Part shown: piece by piece, positions 7,277 to 16,600 of the stretch
How positions within the stretch are numbered: the stretch's first letter is position 1
How the letters are laid out: every line of letters starts with the position of its first letter
From: Psychrobacter sp. UBA6766
GTDB taxonomy: Bacteria > Pseudomonadota > Gammaproteobacteria > Pseudomonadales > Moraxellaceae
Length of the DNA: 20,075 nucleotides
NCBI RefSeq assembly: GCF_002453355.1
Contig: NZ_DKGQ01000039.1
Coordinates: 123,296-143,370, forward strand
Reading direction: 5' to 3'
Notes under the pieces: generated by a model
The model's database searches: none
The model's input: only the letters and a program-made list of their open reading frames with translations
What the model was told of the DNA's origin: nothing
Translations under genes and position numbers: made by a program

Positions 7277-7644
7277 ACGTCTTGCCCTTAGCATCAAAAT
7301 TCATTGTGAGTTGTTTGCGAGTTAGTTTTTTGGGAGTTAATAGTGAGCCAGTAAAATCTGCTGCAACATACTGCGGTATTCTAACAAAAAATTGCCGTGA
7401 TTGTCATGAGTATCCACGTGCCAGCAAGTATTAGATAGAGTACAGCGTTAGAATATTATTATCTCATTATTAAAGACTGTCTCATTATCAAAGGTTATCG
7501 ACATCTTATTGATTCATGAAATGATGTTGTACGCTTTAGCTATGCGTTGAGGTGCGTTACAATTTAATAGATTGGCAACAGTGAAGACCAATAATTGGTT
7601 ATTAAAAAACGAGAACAACAAACCTATATCAAAGGACAACGGAC
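7277..7644. other. Divergent intergenic region between purD and gdhB
   Basis: These 368 bp hold the purD promoter candidate (7378-7407, - strand) and the gdhB control region. For gdhB, a TACAAT (7558-7563) with a weak TTTAGC 17 bp upstream is the best -10 candidate. A perfect 13-bp palindrome, ACCAATAATTGGT (7587-7599), lies between that -10 and the gdhB start and could be an operator or a leader hairpin. The gdhB ribosome site AAAGGA is at 7631-7636. No gene is seen in either strand. Confidence 0.5.
7378..7407 (-). promoter_or_regulatory. Candidate sigma-70 promoter of purD
   Basis: Read on the - strand, ATGACA (plus-strand 7402-7407) and TAGAAT (7378-7383) are separated by 18 bp, each matching consensus at five of six positions. 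It would give a leader of roughly 95 nt before the purD start at 7276. No PurR-like palindrome is obvious. Confidence 0.42.
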
Positions 7645-10600
7645 ATGCCTAATACCCTAAATATCGCAAAAGAGCGGATCAGCCAGATAAGCGATATTGC
7701 CACCAGTTATGTACAAAAGGACAAATCGCTATTTGACCATTTTATTCATAGCTATTATCAGACGCTGCATCAAGAAGCGGCAAAAGATATGAGTAATATT
7801 GATTTGGCTGGGATGGCTCTCCACCATTTTACCTTACTCAAAGCCTATGACGGCCATCAACCGCAGCTTGCTATTTTAAATCCAATCGCAGAAGAGCAGC
7901 ATTTTCATAGCTCTCATACCGTTATTCAAATAGTCGCTTATGACAGACCATTTCTAGTAGATACCATTTTGATGAGCCTAGAGGCAGAAGGTATCGACGT
8001 TCATCGCACCTATAACATTATTATTGGGGTTGAACGCGACGAAAATGGCGACATTACCCATGTTGAAAGTGCGCACGAAAGCAATACCTCAAAAATGTCT
8101 CTCATTCATTGTGAAATCGCTTATCAAAACGATGAAGAATTGGCAGCGCTAAAGCAAATGCTGCTCGCAAAAATTGATACCCTCGATATTGTCGTTGATG
8201 ATTGGCAGCAGATTCGCAGCAAGCTGACCGATATAAAGGCGGAGCTGGCTGCGAATAATTTACCAGAGGTATATTATTCACAGCAAGAGATTCAAGCGTT
8301 TTTAGATTGGGTATTAGACGATCATTTTATCTTTTTGGGCTATCGCGAATACCGCTTAGAGGATGATGATAATTTAGACTTATACGCCATTGGTAATAGT
8401 GGTCTTGGGCTATTGCGCAGCGGTAGTGAAGATACGCTTTCAAAGAGCTTTAATGAGCTACCAAATAATCTGAAAAAACTATTAACCGAGCCGCGCGTAT
8501 TGATGCTATCTAAATCAAGCCGCGTGTCACCCGTCCATCGTCCGGTATACATGGACTTTTTAGGCATTCATAAGTTTGATGCCGATGGCACCTTGATTGG
8601 CGAATATCGTTTTATTGGACTATTTACCGCGCAAGCTTATCAGCTAAGCGTACAACAGATTCCACTACTGCGTGAAAAAGCCGATAAAATCATGGCAATG
8701 GCGGATTTACCGCGTCATGGTCATGCGTATCATAAAATGATGCATGTGATTAATTCTCTGCCACGTGACGATCTGTTTCAAGCCAGCGTTGAAGAGTTAT
8801 ACCCTATCGTCTCTGGCATTAGCCAATTGCAGGACAAAAAAAGCCTACGTTTATTTAGCCGCGTCGACCATTATCAGCGCTTTGTGTCCTGCTTGGTCTA
8901 TATCCCGCGCGATAAATTCAATACCGAGCTGCGTATTAAAGTGCAAAATGTTCTAAAAGACGCTTACGGTGGTACGTCCTCTGGCTTTACGACGGAATTT
9001 AACGAGTCGGAACACGCCCGCGTCCATGTGCATGTTCGAACTGTGCCAGGTCAAGTGAACGAAGTAGATACAGGGGCGCTGCAAGATAAACTATCGGCTC
9101 TTATGCAGTCATGGAGCGATAATTACCAAAAAATGCTGCTCGATAATGTGGGCGAACAGCAAGCCAATGCCTTAATGCGCCGCTTTTTAAGTTATATTCC
9201 AGCAGCCTATCAAGAACGCTTCGATGCGCGCACAGCGGTCGAAGACACCAAACGTTTGGCAGGCTTGAGTGATGAGCAGCCAATGATTTGGCATTTATAT
9301 CAATCAACGGGCGACGCCAGCAATCAATTGCACCTAAAGCTATACGGTCGTCAAAACCCTGTGATTCTGTCAAAAGTCTTACCGGTGCTAGAAAACTTTG
9401 GCGTATCGGTCATCTCTGCCCAAACTTATGAGTTCGATTTACCAGAACAGCCAATTTGGATGCAAGAGTATGAGCTGGTGCTTGAGCATGTTGATACCAT
9501 TAATATGCAAGTAGTGCGCGCACAGTTTGAAGACAGCCTCAAGCAAATTTGGGCAGGTCGTGTTGAGAGTGACTCCTTTAATGAGTTGGTATTAACCACC
9601 AAACTCGATACTTATGACGTGGTAATACTACGAGCTTTGTCGCGTTATATGATACAAGCAAAAGCGCCGTTCTCTAGTGCCTATATCCAGCAAACCGTGG
9701 TGAAAAATAGCGCAATTAGCCTCGCCCTAAGCGAGCTATTCGACGCGCGTATGAACCCTAAATATAGTGAAGAGGAACGTGCCAGCAAAACCAGTCAAAC
9801 TCGAGAGCAAATCAACACTGCCTTGGCTGGTGTCAGTAGTTTAGATGAAGATCGTATCCTGCGTTGGTATTTAGATTTGATTAACGCGATGGTGCGAACC
9901 AACTTCTATCAAAGAGAAGCGGACGGTCAACGTAAAGACCGCTTGTCGTTTAAGTTCTTGGCGGCAGACATTCCCAACTTACCCAAACCTAAGCCAATGT
10001 TCGAGATATTTGTCTACTCGCCACGCGTTGAAGCGGTGCATTTACGCGGCGGCAAAGTCGCTCGCGGTGGCCTACGTTGGTCGGACCGAATGGAGGATTT
10101 CCGTACTGAAGTCCTCGGTCTGGTCAAAGCACAAATGGTCAAAAACGCGGTGATTGTCCCGGTTGGCTCAAAAGGCGGTTTTATCGTTAAGACCAAAACC
10201 ATGGCCGATGGTCGCGAAGCCTTTCAAGCAGAAGGTATCGCCTGTTATCAAGCATTCCTGCGCGGTATGCTTGATGTGACTGATAATATTGTTGATGGCA
10301 AGATTGTCCCGCCAGCCAACACAGTGCGTCATGACGAGGATGATCCATACTTAGTCGTTGCCGCCGATAAAGGTACCGCTACCTTCTCTGATATCGCCAA
10401 TGCTTTGTCTGCCGAATATAATTTTTGGTTAGATGATGCCTTTGCTTCAGGTGGCTCGGTCGGTTATGACCATAAAGCCATGGGTATCACCGCTCGCGGT
10501 GGTTGGGAATCGGTCAAACGCCACTTCCGTATGCGCGGTATGGACATTCAAAACCGTGATGACTTTACCGTCGTTGGTATCGGTGATATGAGCGGCGACG

Positions 10601-12453
10601 TTTTTGGTAACGGCATGCTCAGATCAACACATACTAAGTTGGTCGCAGCCTTTAACCATTTGCACATCTTTATCGATCCGAATCCTGATACCGCAGCGTC
10701 TTATGCCGAGCGTGAACGTTTATTTAATCTGCCGCGCTCGACGTGGGACGATTATGACAAATCACTCATCAGTCAAGGTGGGGGCGTGTTCTCACGTCAA
10801 GATAAAACCATTGCTATCAGTCCTGAGATGAAAGAAGTATTCGCTATTGAAGCGGATGCTTTAGCACCCAATGATTTAATCAGCGCGCTGTTAAAATCGC
10901 CGGTTGATTTGATTTGGAATGGCGGTATCGGAACCTATGTAAAAAGTGCTAATGAAAGTCATGCCGATGTCGGTGACCGTGCCAATGACGCCGTGCGCGT
11001 CAACGGTGGTGAGCTGCGTACGGCGGTCGTTGGCGAGGGCGGTAATTTAGGTTTTACTCAGCAAGGGCGTATCGAATACGCGCAAACGGGCGGGCGCATT
11101 TATACCGACGCCATTGATAACTCAGGCGGCGTCAATTGCTCAGATCATGAAGTTAATATCAAGATATTGCTTGGTAAAGTGGTCGAGCAAGGTGATATGA
11201 CGCTCAAGCAGCGTAATGAGCTGTTAGAGTCTATGACCGATACGGTCGCTGAATTGGTGCTGCGCCAAAATTATCTACAACCGCAAGCGCTTGAGCTTAG
11301 CCATCTGCGCGCGGCGGCAAATTTAAGTGATCATCAACGCTTTATTCAAATGTTAGAAAGTGAGGGTCGTCTTGACCGCGCGATTGAATATCTACCATCG
11401 GATGAAGAAATTGCCAGACGCCAAAAAGCCGGCACGGGGCTGACCAATCCTGAGCTGGCCGTTGTGATGGCGTACGGCAAAATGTGGGTTTATGACAATT
11501 TACTATTGTCGGACTTACCGGATGCGCCGTACTTCGTCAATGAGCTGCGTCAATACTTCCCTGACGAGCTGGCCTCACGCTTCTTTGATGAGATGAAAGA
11601 ACATCGCCTGCACCGTGAAATCATCAGCACCTATTTGACCAATAACATCGTCAACCGTTTAGGTATCGAAGCGTTATTCCGCCTACATGAGGAAACAGGA
11701 CAAACGCTTGCTACGATTGCGCGCGGTTATGCGATTGCTCGTGATGTTTTCCACATCTCAAAAGCATGGGAGAAACTTGAATCTCTTGATAATCAAGTCG
11801 ATGCAACCTTACTACTCGAGCTTGAGCTGCGTTTGCGTGATGCCCTTGAAAATGGGGTCGTGTGGTTTATCAATGCCTTTGGTCAGGATTTGCACGTTGC
11901 TGATATGATCAATCGCTTTGAGGATAGCGTCGAGAAATTGACCAAAGCAGGTGGTTTTATCGAGCAGCAATTCTCAGAATACTTGCAAGAAGACACCACC
12001 AGCTTGATGGAAAATGATCTGACTGCTAATGATGCTGGGATGTTTGCGATGTTGCCTTATCATGTTGACGCGCTAGATGCGGCGCTGTTGGCTGAGCAGT
12101 ATGAGCGCCCGGTCGATGAGATTGCGACCTTGTACTTTGAGGCCTACCACGTCTTGCAGCTGGACTGGATGATGGACAATATCGCCAACTTACCGCAGCA
12201 AGACCACTGGGATCGCCGTGCGCGTCACGCGCTTGTCAACGAAGTCTCACGCAGCCTGCGGATGCTGATGGATACTTTATTAACACAACCTGATGCTAAA
12301 GAAGCATTTAGTGACTGGAAATCACGCCATGCTAGCCAGCTTGAGTCCATCACCGCAGAGATGCAAAAAATTGATAGCAATGATGAAAGTGATATCAGTT
12401 TATCAACGTTATCAGTATTGATGAGTGAGCTTAGTGGCTTAGTGAGCAAATAG
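7645..12453 (+). CDS. gdhB: NAD-dependent glutamate dehydrogenase, large (about 180 kDa) class
   Basis: This 1602-residue protein matches the length of the large NAD-GDH class, which oxidises glutamate to 2-oxoglutarate + ammonia with NAD and is mainly catabolic. The N-terminal half (about 1-700) carries ACT-like regulatory segments (HTVIQIVAYDRPFLVDTILM near 93) and family-specific helices. The catalytic part starts near residue 770. RGGKVARGGLRWSDRMEDF (about 800-818) is followed by VPVGSKGGFIVK (about 836-847) with the substrate-binding Lys, and VVAADKGTATFSD (about 910-922). VVGIGDMSGDVFGNGML (about 976-992) is the NAD-binding turn; WNGGIGTYVK (about 1091-1100) and DNSGGVNCSDHEVNIK (about 1158-1173) follow. 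The C-terminal 400 residues are helical and specific to this class. AAAGGA (7631-7636) with an 8-nt gap fixes the start. It is monocistronic, with a strong terminator downstream. In this class activity is usually allosterically tuned by amino acids such as Asp or Arg; the sequence alone cannot show that here. Confidence 0.96.
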   Translation: MPNTLNIAKERISQISDIATSYVQKDKSLFDHFIHSYYQTLHQEAAKDMSNIDLAGMALHHFTLLKAYDGHQPQLAILNPIAEEQHFHSSHTVIQIVAYDRPFLVDTILMSLEAEGIDVHRTYNIIIGVERDENGDITHVESAHESNTSKMSLIHCEIAYQNDEELAALKQMLLAKIDTLDIVVDDWQQIRSKLTDIKAELAANNLPEVYYSQQEIQAFLDWVLDDHFIFLGYREYRLEDDDNLDLYAIGNSGLGLLRSGSEDTLSKSFNELPNNLKKLLTEPRVLMLSKSSRVSPVHRPVYMDFLGIHKFDADGTLIGEYRFIGLFTAQAYQLSVQQIPLLREKADKIMAMADLPRHGHAYHKMMHVINSLPRDDLFQASVEELYPIVSGISQLQDKKSLRLFSRVDHYQRFVSCLVYIPRDKFNTELRIKVQNVLKDAYGGTSSGFTTEFNESEHARVHVHVRTVPGQVNEVDTGALQDKLSALMQSWSDNYQKMLLDNVGEQQANALMRRFLSYIPAAYQERFDARTAVEDTKRLAGLSDEQPMIWHLYQSTGDASNQLHLKLYGRQNPVILSKVLPVLENFGVSVISAQTYEFDLPEQPIWMQEYELVLEHVDTINMQVVRAQFEDSLKQIWAGRVESDSFNELVLTTKLDTYDVVILRALSRYMIQAKAPFSSAYIQQTVVKNSAISLALSELFDARMNPKYSEEERASKTSQTREQINTALAGVSSLDEDRILRWYLDLINAMVRTNFYQREADGQRKDRLSFKFLAADIPNLPKPKPMFEIFVYSPRVEAVHLRGGKVARGGLRWSDRMEDFRTEVLGLVKAQMVKNAVIVPVGSKGGFIVKTKTMADGREAFQAEGIACYQAFLRGMLDVTDNIVDGKIVPPANTVRHDEDDPYLVVAADKGTATFSDIANALSAEYNFWLDDAFASGGSVGYDHKAMGITARGGWESVKRHFRMRGMDIQNRDDFTVVGIGDMSGDVFGNGMLRSTHTKLVAAFNHLHIFIDPNPDTAASYAERERLFNLPRSTWDDYDKSLISQGGGVFSRQDKTIAISPEMKEVFAIEADALAPNDLISALLKSPVDLIWNGGIGTYVKSANESHADVGDRANDAVRVNGGELRTAVVGEGGNLGFTQQGRIEYAQTGGRIYTDAIDNSGGVNCSDHEVNIKILLGKVVEQGDMTLKQRNELLESMTDTVAELVLRQNYLQPQALELSHLRAAANLSDHQRFIQMLESEGRLDRAIEYLPSDEEIARRQKAGTGLTNPELAVVMAYGKMWVYDNLLLSDLPDAPYFVNELRQYFPDELASRFFDEMKEHRLHREIISTYLTNNIVNRLGIEALFRLHEETGQTLATIARGYAIARDVFHISKAWEKLESLDNQVDATLLLELELRLRDALENGVVWFINAFGQDLHVADMINRFEDSVEKLTKAGGFIEQQFSEYLQEDTTSLMENDLTANDAGMFAMLPYHVDALDAALLAEQYERPVDEIATLYFEAYHVLQLDWMMDNIANLPQQDHWDRRARHALVNEVSRSLRMLMDTLLTQPDAKEAFSDWKSRHASQLESITAEMQKIDSNDESDISLSTLSVLMSELSGLVSK

Positions 12454-12486
12454 TAGACCAAATAAAAGTAATCCTATCATTTGACT

Positions 12487-12521
12487 AAAAAACCACTGTT
12501 ATGATTTAACGGTGGTTTTTT
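12487..12521. terminator. Intrinsic terminator after gdhB, probably bidirectional
   Basis: AACCACTGTT (12491-12500) pairs with AACGGTGGTT (12508-12517) with one G-T wobble and a 7-nt loop. A T-run continues to 12521 on +, and a matching A-run (12487-12492) precedes it. It can therefore also stop the convergent WG-repeat gene, which ends at 12570. Confidence 0.9.
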
Positions 12522-12569
12522 CTTTCTAGTGTCCAAATACTTGGATGATAAATAGGAGCAGTAAAAGCG

Positions 12570-13631
12570 CTAATCTAAGGTTATGAATGTATTCAAACGG
12601 CGCATTTTGCCATTCTTTTCAACCCAAACCTTATCTGCATCGTCACGATAGCTATCAAATTGAGGTTTTAGTATCACATCGCCTTTATGATCAACAATCC
12701 CAAACTTACCCGCTCGTTTATAGGTATAAAGCTGATGATATAGTAGCTTTCTAATCGGTGCTTCTGATGAGAGGATGGGCTTACCATTAGTATCAATAAT
12801 CTGAGCGCTAAGAATTTTGTCTTGCATATCTTCGCTCATCCCCGTAGCGGTGCTACCAGTGGTTAAAGTGCTGCGCAGAAAGAGTAATGGCGGCGCAGAA
12901 CTATTAAAAGCTTCAATGTGTTGATCGGCTGCAAAAGGAATGATGATTTCGTTATTTTGAGCAATGAGCGCCGTTTTGTCTTTTAAGCTGACTTGCAGAT
13001 ATAAAGGCTGACCTGTACAAGCGTTTAATGGACGAAGCGCCTCATATTGCGGCATGATGGCCCAATAACCTCTATCATCGAGCAACCCTGTAAGCCCTTT
13101 GTTATTGGTCACTTTAAAATAGTCTTGGTCATAATCAGAGTCATAGTGCGCATGTTCGATACGAACATCAGCTAGTGAATATATCCATTCGCCATGACGA
13201 TCGATAATACCCTGCTTGTTCTCATCATCTGCTGAATTAACGCCAACCATAAAGCTGGTCGCAATATCAGGCTCGGTTTGGATAGTGTCATATTTAAAAG
13301 GGATGATAATCTTGCCAGCGGCATTGATAACACCATATTTACCGTGTTGCTTGGCTATGACGTATTTATCCATCACGACATAAGCATCCCTTAAATCCTT
13401 TGTAATGACTCTGCCATCTAACTCCTGCAACTGCTGCGTGCCATCGGCTTGTTCGACTAACTTTCCAGCAAACGGCTGATTGTTTTCAACGCGTTCAAAA
13501 TAACTGCTCGGTAAGTAACCAGCGCAATGAATCGTTGCATGCGCAGTCGAAAAGCTCAAAATAAAAGCAATAGTTATAAAGGTAATCATCAATCGCGTAT
13601 TCATGTGAAAGGGTTTAACTATACTATTCAT
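12570..13631 (-). CDS. Secreted WG-repeat (beta-propeller-like) protein of unknown function
   Basis: 353 residues. The N-terminus is basic then hydrophobic (MITFITIAFILSFSTAHA, 15-32), with an AHA signal-peptidase I site after residue 32, so the mature protein is expected in the periplasm or outside. The rest contains at least four WG-type repeats: KYGVINAAGKIIIPFKYD (98-115), KQGIIDRHGEWIYSL (139-153), GLTGLLDDRGYWAIMPQYEA (179-198) and KFGIVDHKGDVILKPQFDSY (309-328). A weaker one lies at 218-233. The mature part has two cysteines, Cys36 and Cys205, which could form a disulfide. Repeats of this kind build all-beta, propeller-like binding scaffolds; no catalytic motif is seen. The start at 13631 is chosen because AAGGTGG (13639-13645 on the complement) sits 7 nt upstream; the Met at 13604 has none. 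It begins 21 bp after sbcC and is probably co-transcribed with sbcDC. Function unknown. Confidence 0.82.
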   Translation of the reverse strand: MNSIVKPFHMNTRLMITFITIAFILSFSTAHATIHCAGYLPSSYFERVENNQPFAGKLVEQADGTQQLQELDGRVITKDLRDAYVVMDKYVIAKQHGKYGVINAAGKIIIPFKYDTIQTEPDIATSFMVGVNSADDENKQGIIDRHGEWIYSLADVRIEHAHYDSDYDQDYFKVTNNKGLTGLLDDRGYWAIMPQYEALRPLNACTGQPLYLQVSLKDKTALIAQNNEIIIPFAADQHIEAFNSSAPPLLFLRSTLTTGSTATGMSEDMQDKILSAQIIDTNGKPILSSEAPIRKLLYHQLYTYKRAGKFGIVDHKGDVILKPQFDSYRDDADKVWVEKNGKMRRLNTFITLD

Positions 13632-13652
13632 AAATGAGCCACCTTTTAGCCG

Positions 13653-16600
13653 TTAACTGGCGATATGATAACAGCCTTGCCCAGTGATTTTACTAAAGCC
13701 ACCTGAGAGCTTAGTGACTTGAATTTGGGTCAAAATACGCTCTTTTAAGGCGGCAACGTGCGAGATAACCCCAATCAATTTGCCTTCTTGTTGCAAGCTG
13801 GTCAAGGTATCGAGGGCAATATCCAGAGATTCTTCATCGAGCGTACCAAAGCCTTCATCTAAAAATAGTGAATCGACGCGAATATTATGACTGGCCATCT
13901 GCGACAGTCCGAGTGCCAATGCCAAGCTGATAATAAAACCTTCACCGCCCGAGAGATTTTTGGTACTGCGAACCTCACCGCCTTGATAATTGTCAATAAC
14001 ATTGAGCTCAAGCGGGTTATTATCATCACGAGTGAGCAGATAGCGATCGCTCATTTTATGTAGTTGGGCATTGGCATGGGTCACCATAATATCAAAGGTT
14101 AAGCCCTGTGCAAAAGTACGATACTTTTTGCCACTACTTGAGCCGATCAATTCGTTCAACTGTCGCCAGACTTGCAGGGTTTCTTTTTGCTGAGCAATCG
14201 CTTGGCGCTGCGCTTGCTGGTTGCCCTTTTTCTCTTCATTGTCTTTCAGCTGTTGGCTCATGGCACCGATTGCTTCAATCAAGCGCTGCAACTCGTTTTG
14301 TATGAGCTGCTGCTGCTCGACTAGCGTTTCTCTATCTTCAGTGGTTAAAGGTGTCGACTTTTTCTCTGCCAGCGCTTGCATGGTTTGAGTTAACAAGGAT
14401 TGCGCTTGTTTGAGCGTATCACTTATTTGCTGCTGCTGTTCAGTCAAGCTATGACGTTCTGCGGCAGGAAGGCGAGCGCGCAAAAATCCTGCTTCATCAA
14501 TAAAGTCAGAGGTGGCGAGCGCTGCTTGAAAGATATCTTCTTGAGCGGTGAGGGCAGTAGTAGCACTCGTTAATTGGTCGGCAAGCTGTTGCTGTTGCTT
14601 TTGTAATTGTTTAAAGGTGAGCTCAGTGCTATCTAACTGCCGCTGCGCTGCTGCTTGTTCGGTATGCGCCTGTTCAAGGATAGTGCGTAACCTTGTTTCT
14701 TCTTCATCAGGATTGATATTAATGTTGCTATTATCATTATCAGTGTTTGGCACATTGCCTGCAAAAATATTATCTGCAAAAATATCGCGCCGCTCAGCCG
14801 TTAATTGCGCCAGCATCTCAGATTTCGCAATAATTGCCTGCAGCAAATCATCAAGCTCAACCTCTTGTTTATCCAACTGGGCTTGCTTGGTTTCGATTTG
14901 CACAGTAACGCTGCCAATCGCAGTGATTAGGTTTTGCTGGGCATTTTTATAAGCAGTAAACTGCTGCTTTAGTTGCACCAAACTACTACGCTGCTGACGC
15001 AGCGTATCAAGATGAACCTCATAGTTAACTTTGTTTAGCACAACTTGCTGGTCAATACTCGCCAGCAATGGCTGCAAAGCAGCAGGTTTGGTAACGGCAT
15101 CTAGCTCATACTTGCCCGCAAGATACTTATTTAATATCGCTAATATAGCGTCTTTAAGCTGGGATAATTCGGCAAAATTCGTCGAGATTTTTTCATCGAT
15201 AGCGTTCAAAGCCATTGCGCTTATTTGAGTGTTGCTCTTAATCTCATAAATATCATTGGCAAGCCGATACTGCTGCTTTTCAAAGTCTTCAATGGTTTTT
15301 CTTGTTTTAGCAAAATCATCGCTAAGCGCTTCATACTGTACAAGCATATCTTTTAGAGACTGTTTGCGCTCGCCAAGTTGGTCTTTAATCGTATCTAGCA
15401 ACGATAAATTTTCTTTTACTAAGCGCTCTTTTATAAGGGTTGAATCGTCAGCTGAATCGTTCGCTATTTGCTTAGTCAACAAATCCATATCTATGCCAAT
15501 TTGGCTAAGCTGAGTCATGCTTGCGGTCACGGCGTTAGAATAGGTTTTAGCCAAAATCGGCTGTATTAAGTCATTGCTGTCCGCGCACAGTTTTTTTATC
15601 TGCTCATGGAGGGGGGTTTTTTGCTCTTGCAACTGCTTAATCTGATTTTGTGTGGTGGCATATTCAATACGATGATTGGATAGGGTTTGTTCTAGCGCCT
15701 TGATCGTCGTATCCAGCTCGCTTATTTGCTGCTGTGTTTGAGTCACTTCGGCTACCTCTTTGTTCAATACGGGATGATGCGCTCCGTAAGGATGCTCGCG
15801 CGCACCGCAAAGTGGACAAGGGTCGCCCTCTTTTAGTTGGGTAATATAACGCTCTAAGCTGGCAACCTGTTGCCATGAATCGAGCAGCTTTTGTTTATCT
15901 TGACGGCGGCCCTTGGCGTCTGCCATAAGCGCTTCGTTGTCAGTAATGCTCGCCGCCAGTTTGGTCAAGGCATCATTAATGGTCGGCAGGGCAGTGTTTA
16001 TCTTATTGATTTGGGTAGCAAGCGTTTCAATTTGCTGTGCCTTAAAGCTCACTTGCTCTATCTGGCTGTGCGTGTGCTCAATCTGCTCTTGCTCATCACG
16101 TATAGCAGCCAATGATTGCGTTTGGGTTAATGGCGCCTGCTGTTTTTGCAAAGCGGATAGCGCTTCATACGCCTTGGCAATCAAAGCGTTGGTAGCATCT
16201 TGCTGCTGCTGATATTCATCGAGCTTGGTTTGATATTGGCCTATGTTCTGATGATGAATAATTTTTTCGTCTGCCAAAGCGGCATTATCTTTCAGCAGCG
16301 CTTTTAGGCGGCTGCCATGACTATCAAAATTTGCCGCATCGGTATCTATATCGCGCAAAGCGGCGGCGTCAATCAAGTATTTTTCTATCATTGCTAACTG
16401 GGCTTTGTCCTGATTGAATTGGACGGTATGGTTTTCTATCTCTTGGCGTAAGCCTTGCGTATTGGTCGCTAGGCTATGTCTTCTTTTCTGCTGATCATTT
16501 AACACCTGCATTTGCTGAGCGATTGCAGCATCTAGCTTACGAGCGTGAGCAATTTTTGGTAACGTGATTTGCAGCGTGTCATGTGCGCTTTGCGTATGAG

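Noticed and set aside
13639..13667. Possible terminator between sbcC and the WG-repeat gene
   Set aside because: No stable stem followed by T residues is found; the purine-rich stretch there is the ribosome site of the WG-repeat gene.
14548..14952. 134-residue + strand frame opposite sbcC, the longest of several antisense frames there
   Set aside because: Cys/Ser/Leu-rich composition typical of the reverse of a Gln/Leu-rich coiled coil; sbcC motifs on the other strand are continuous and decisive.
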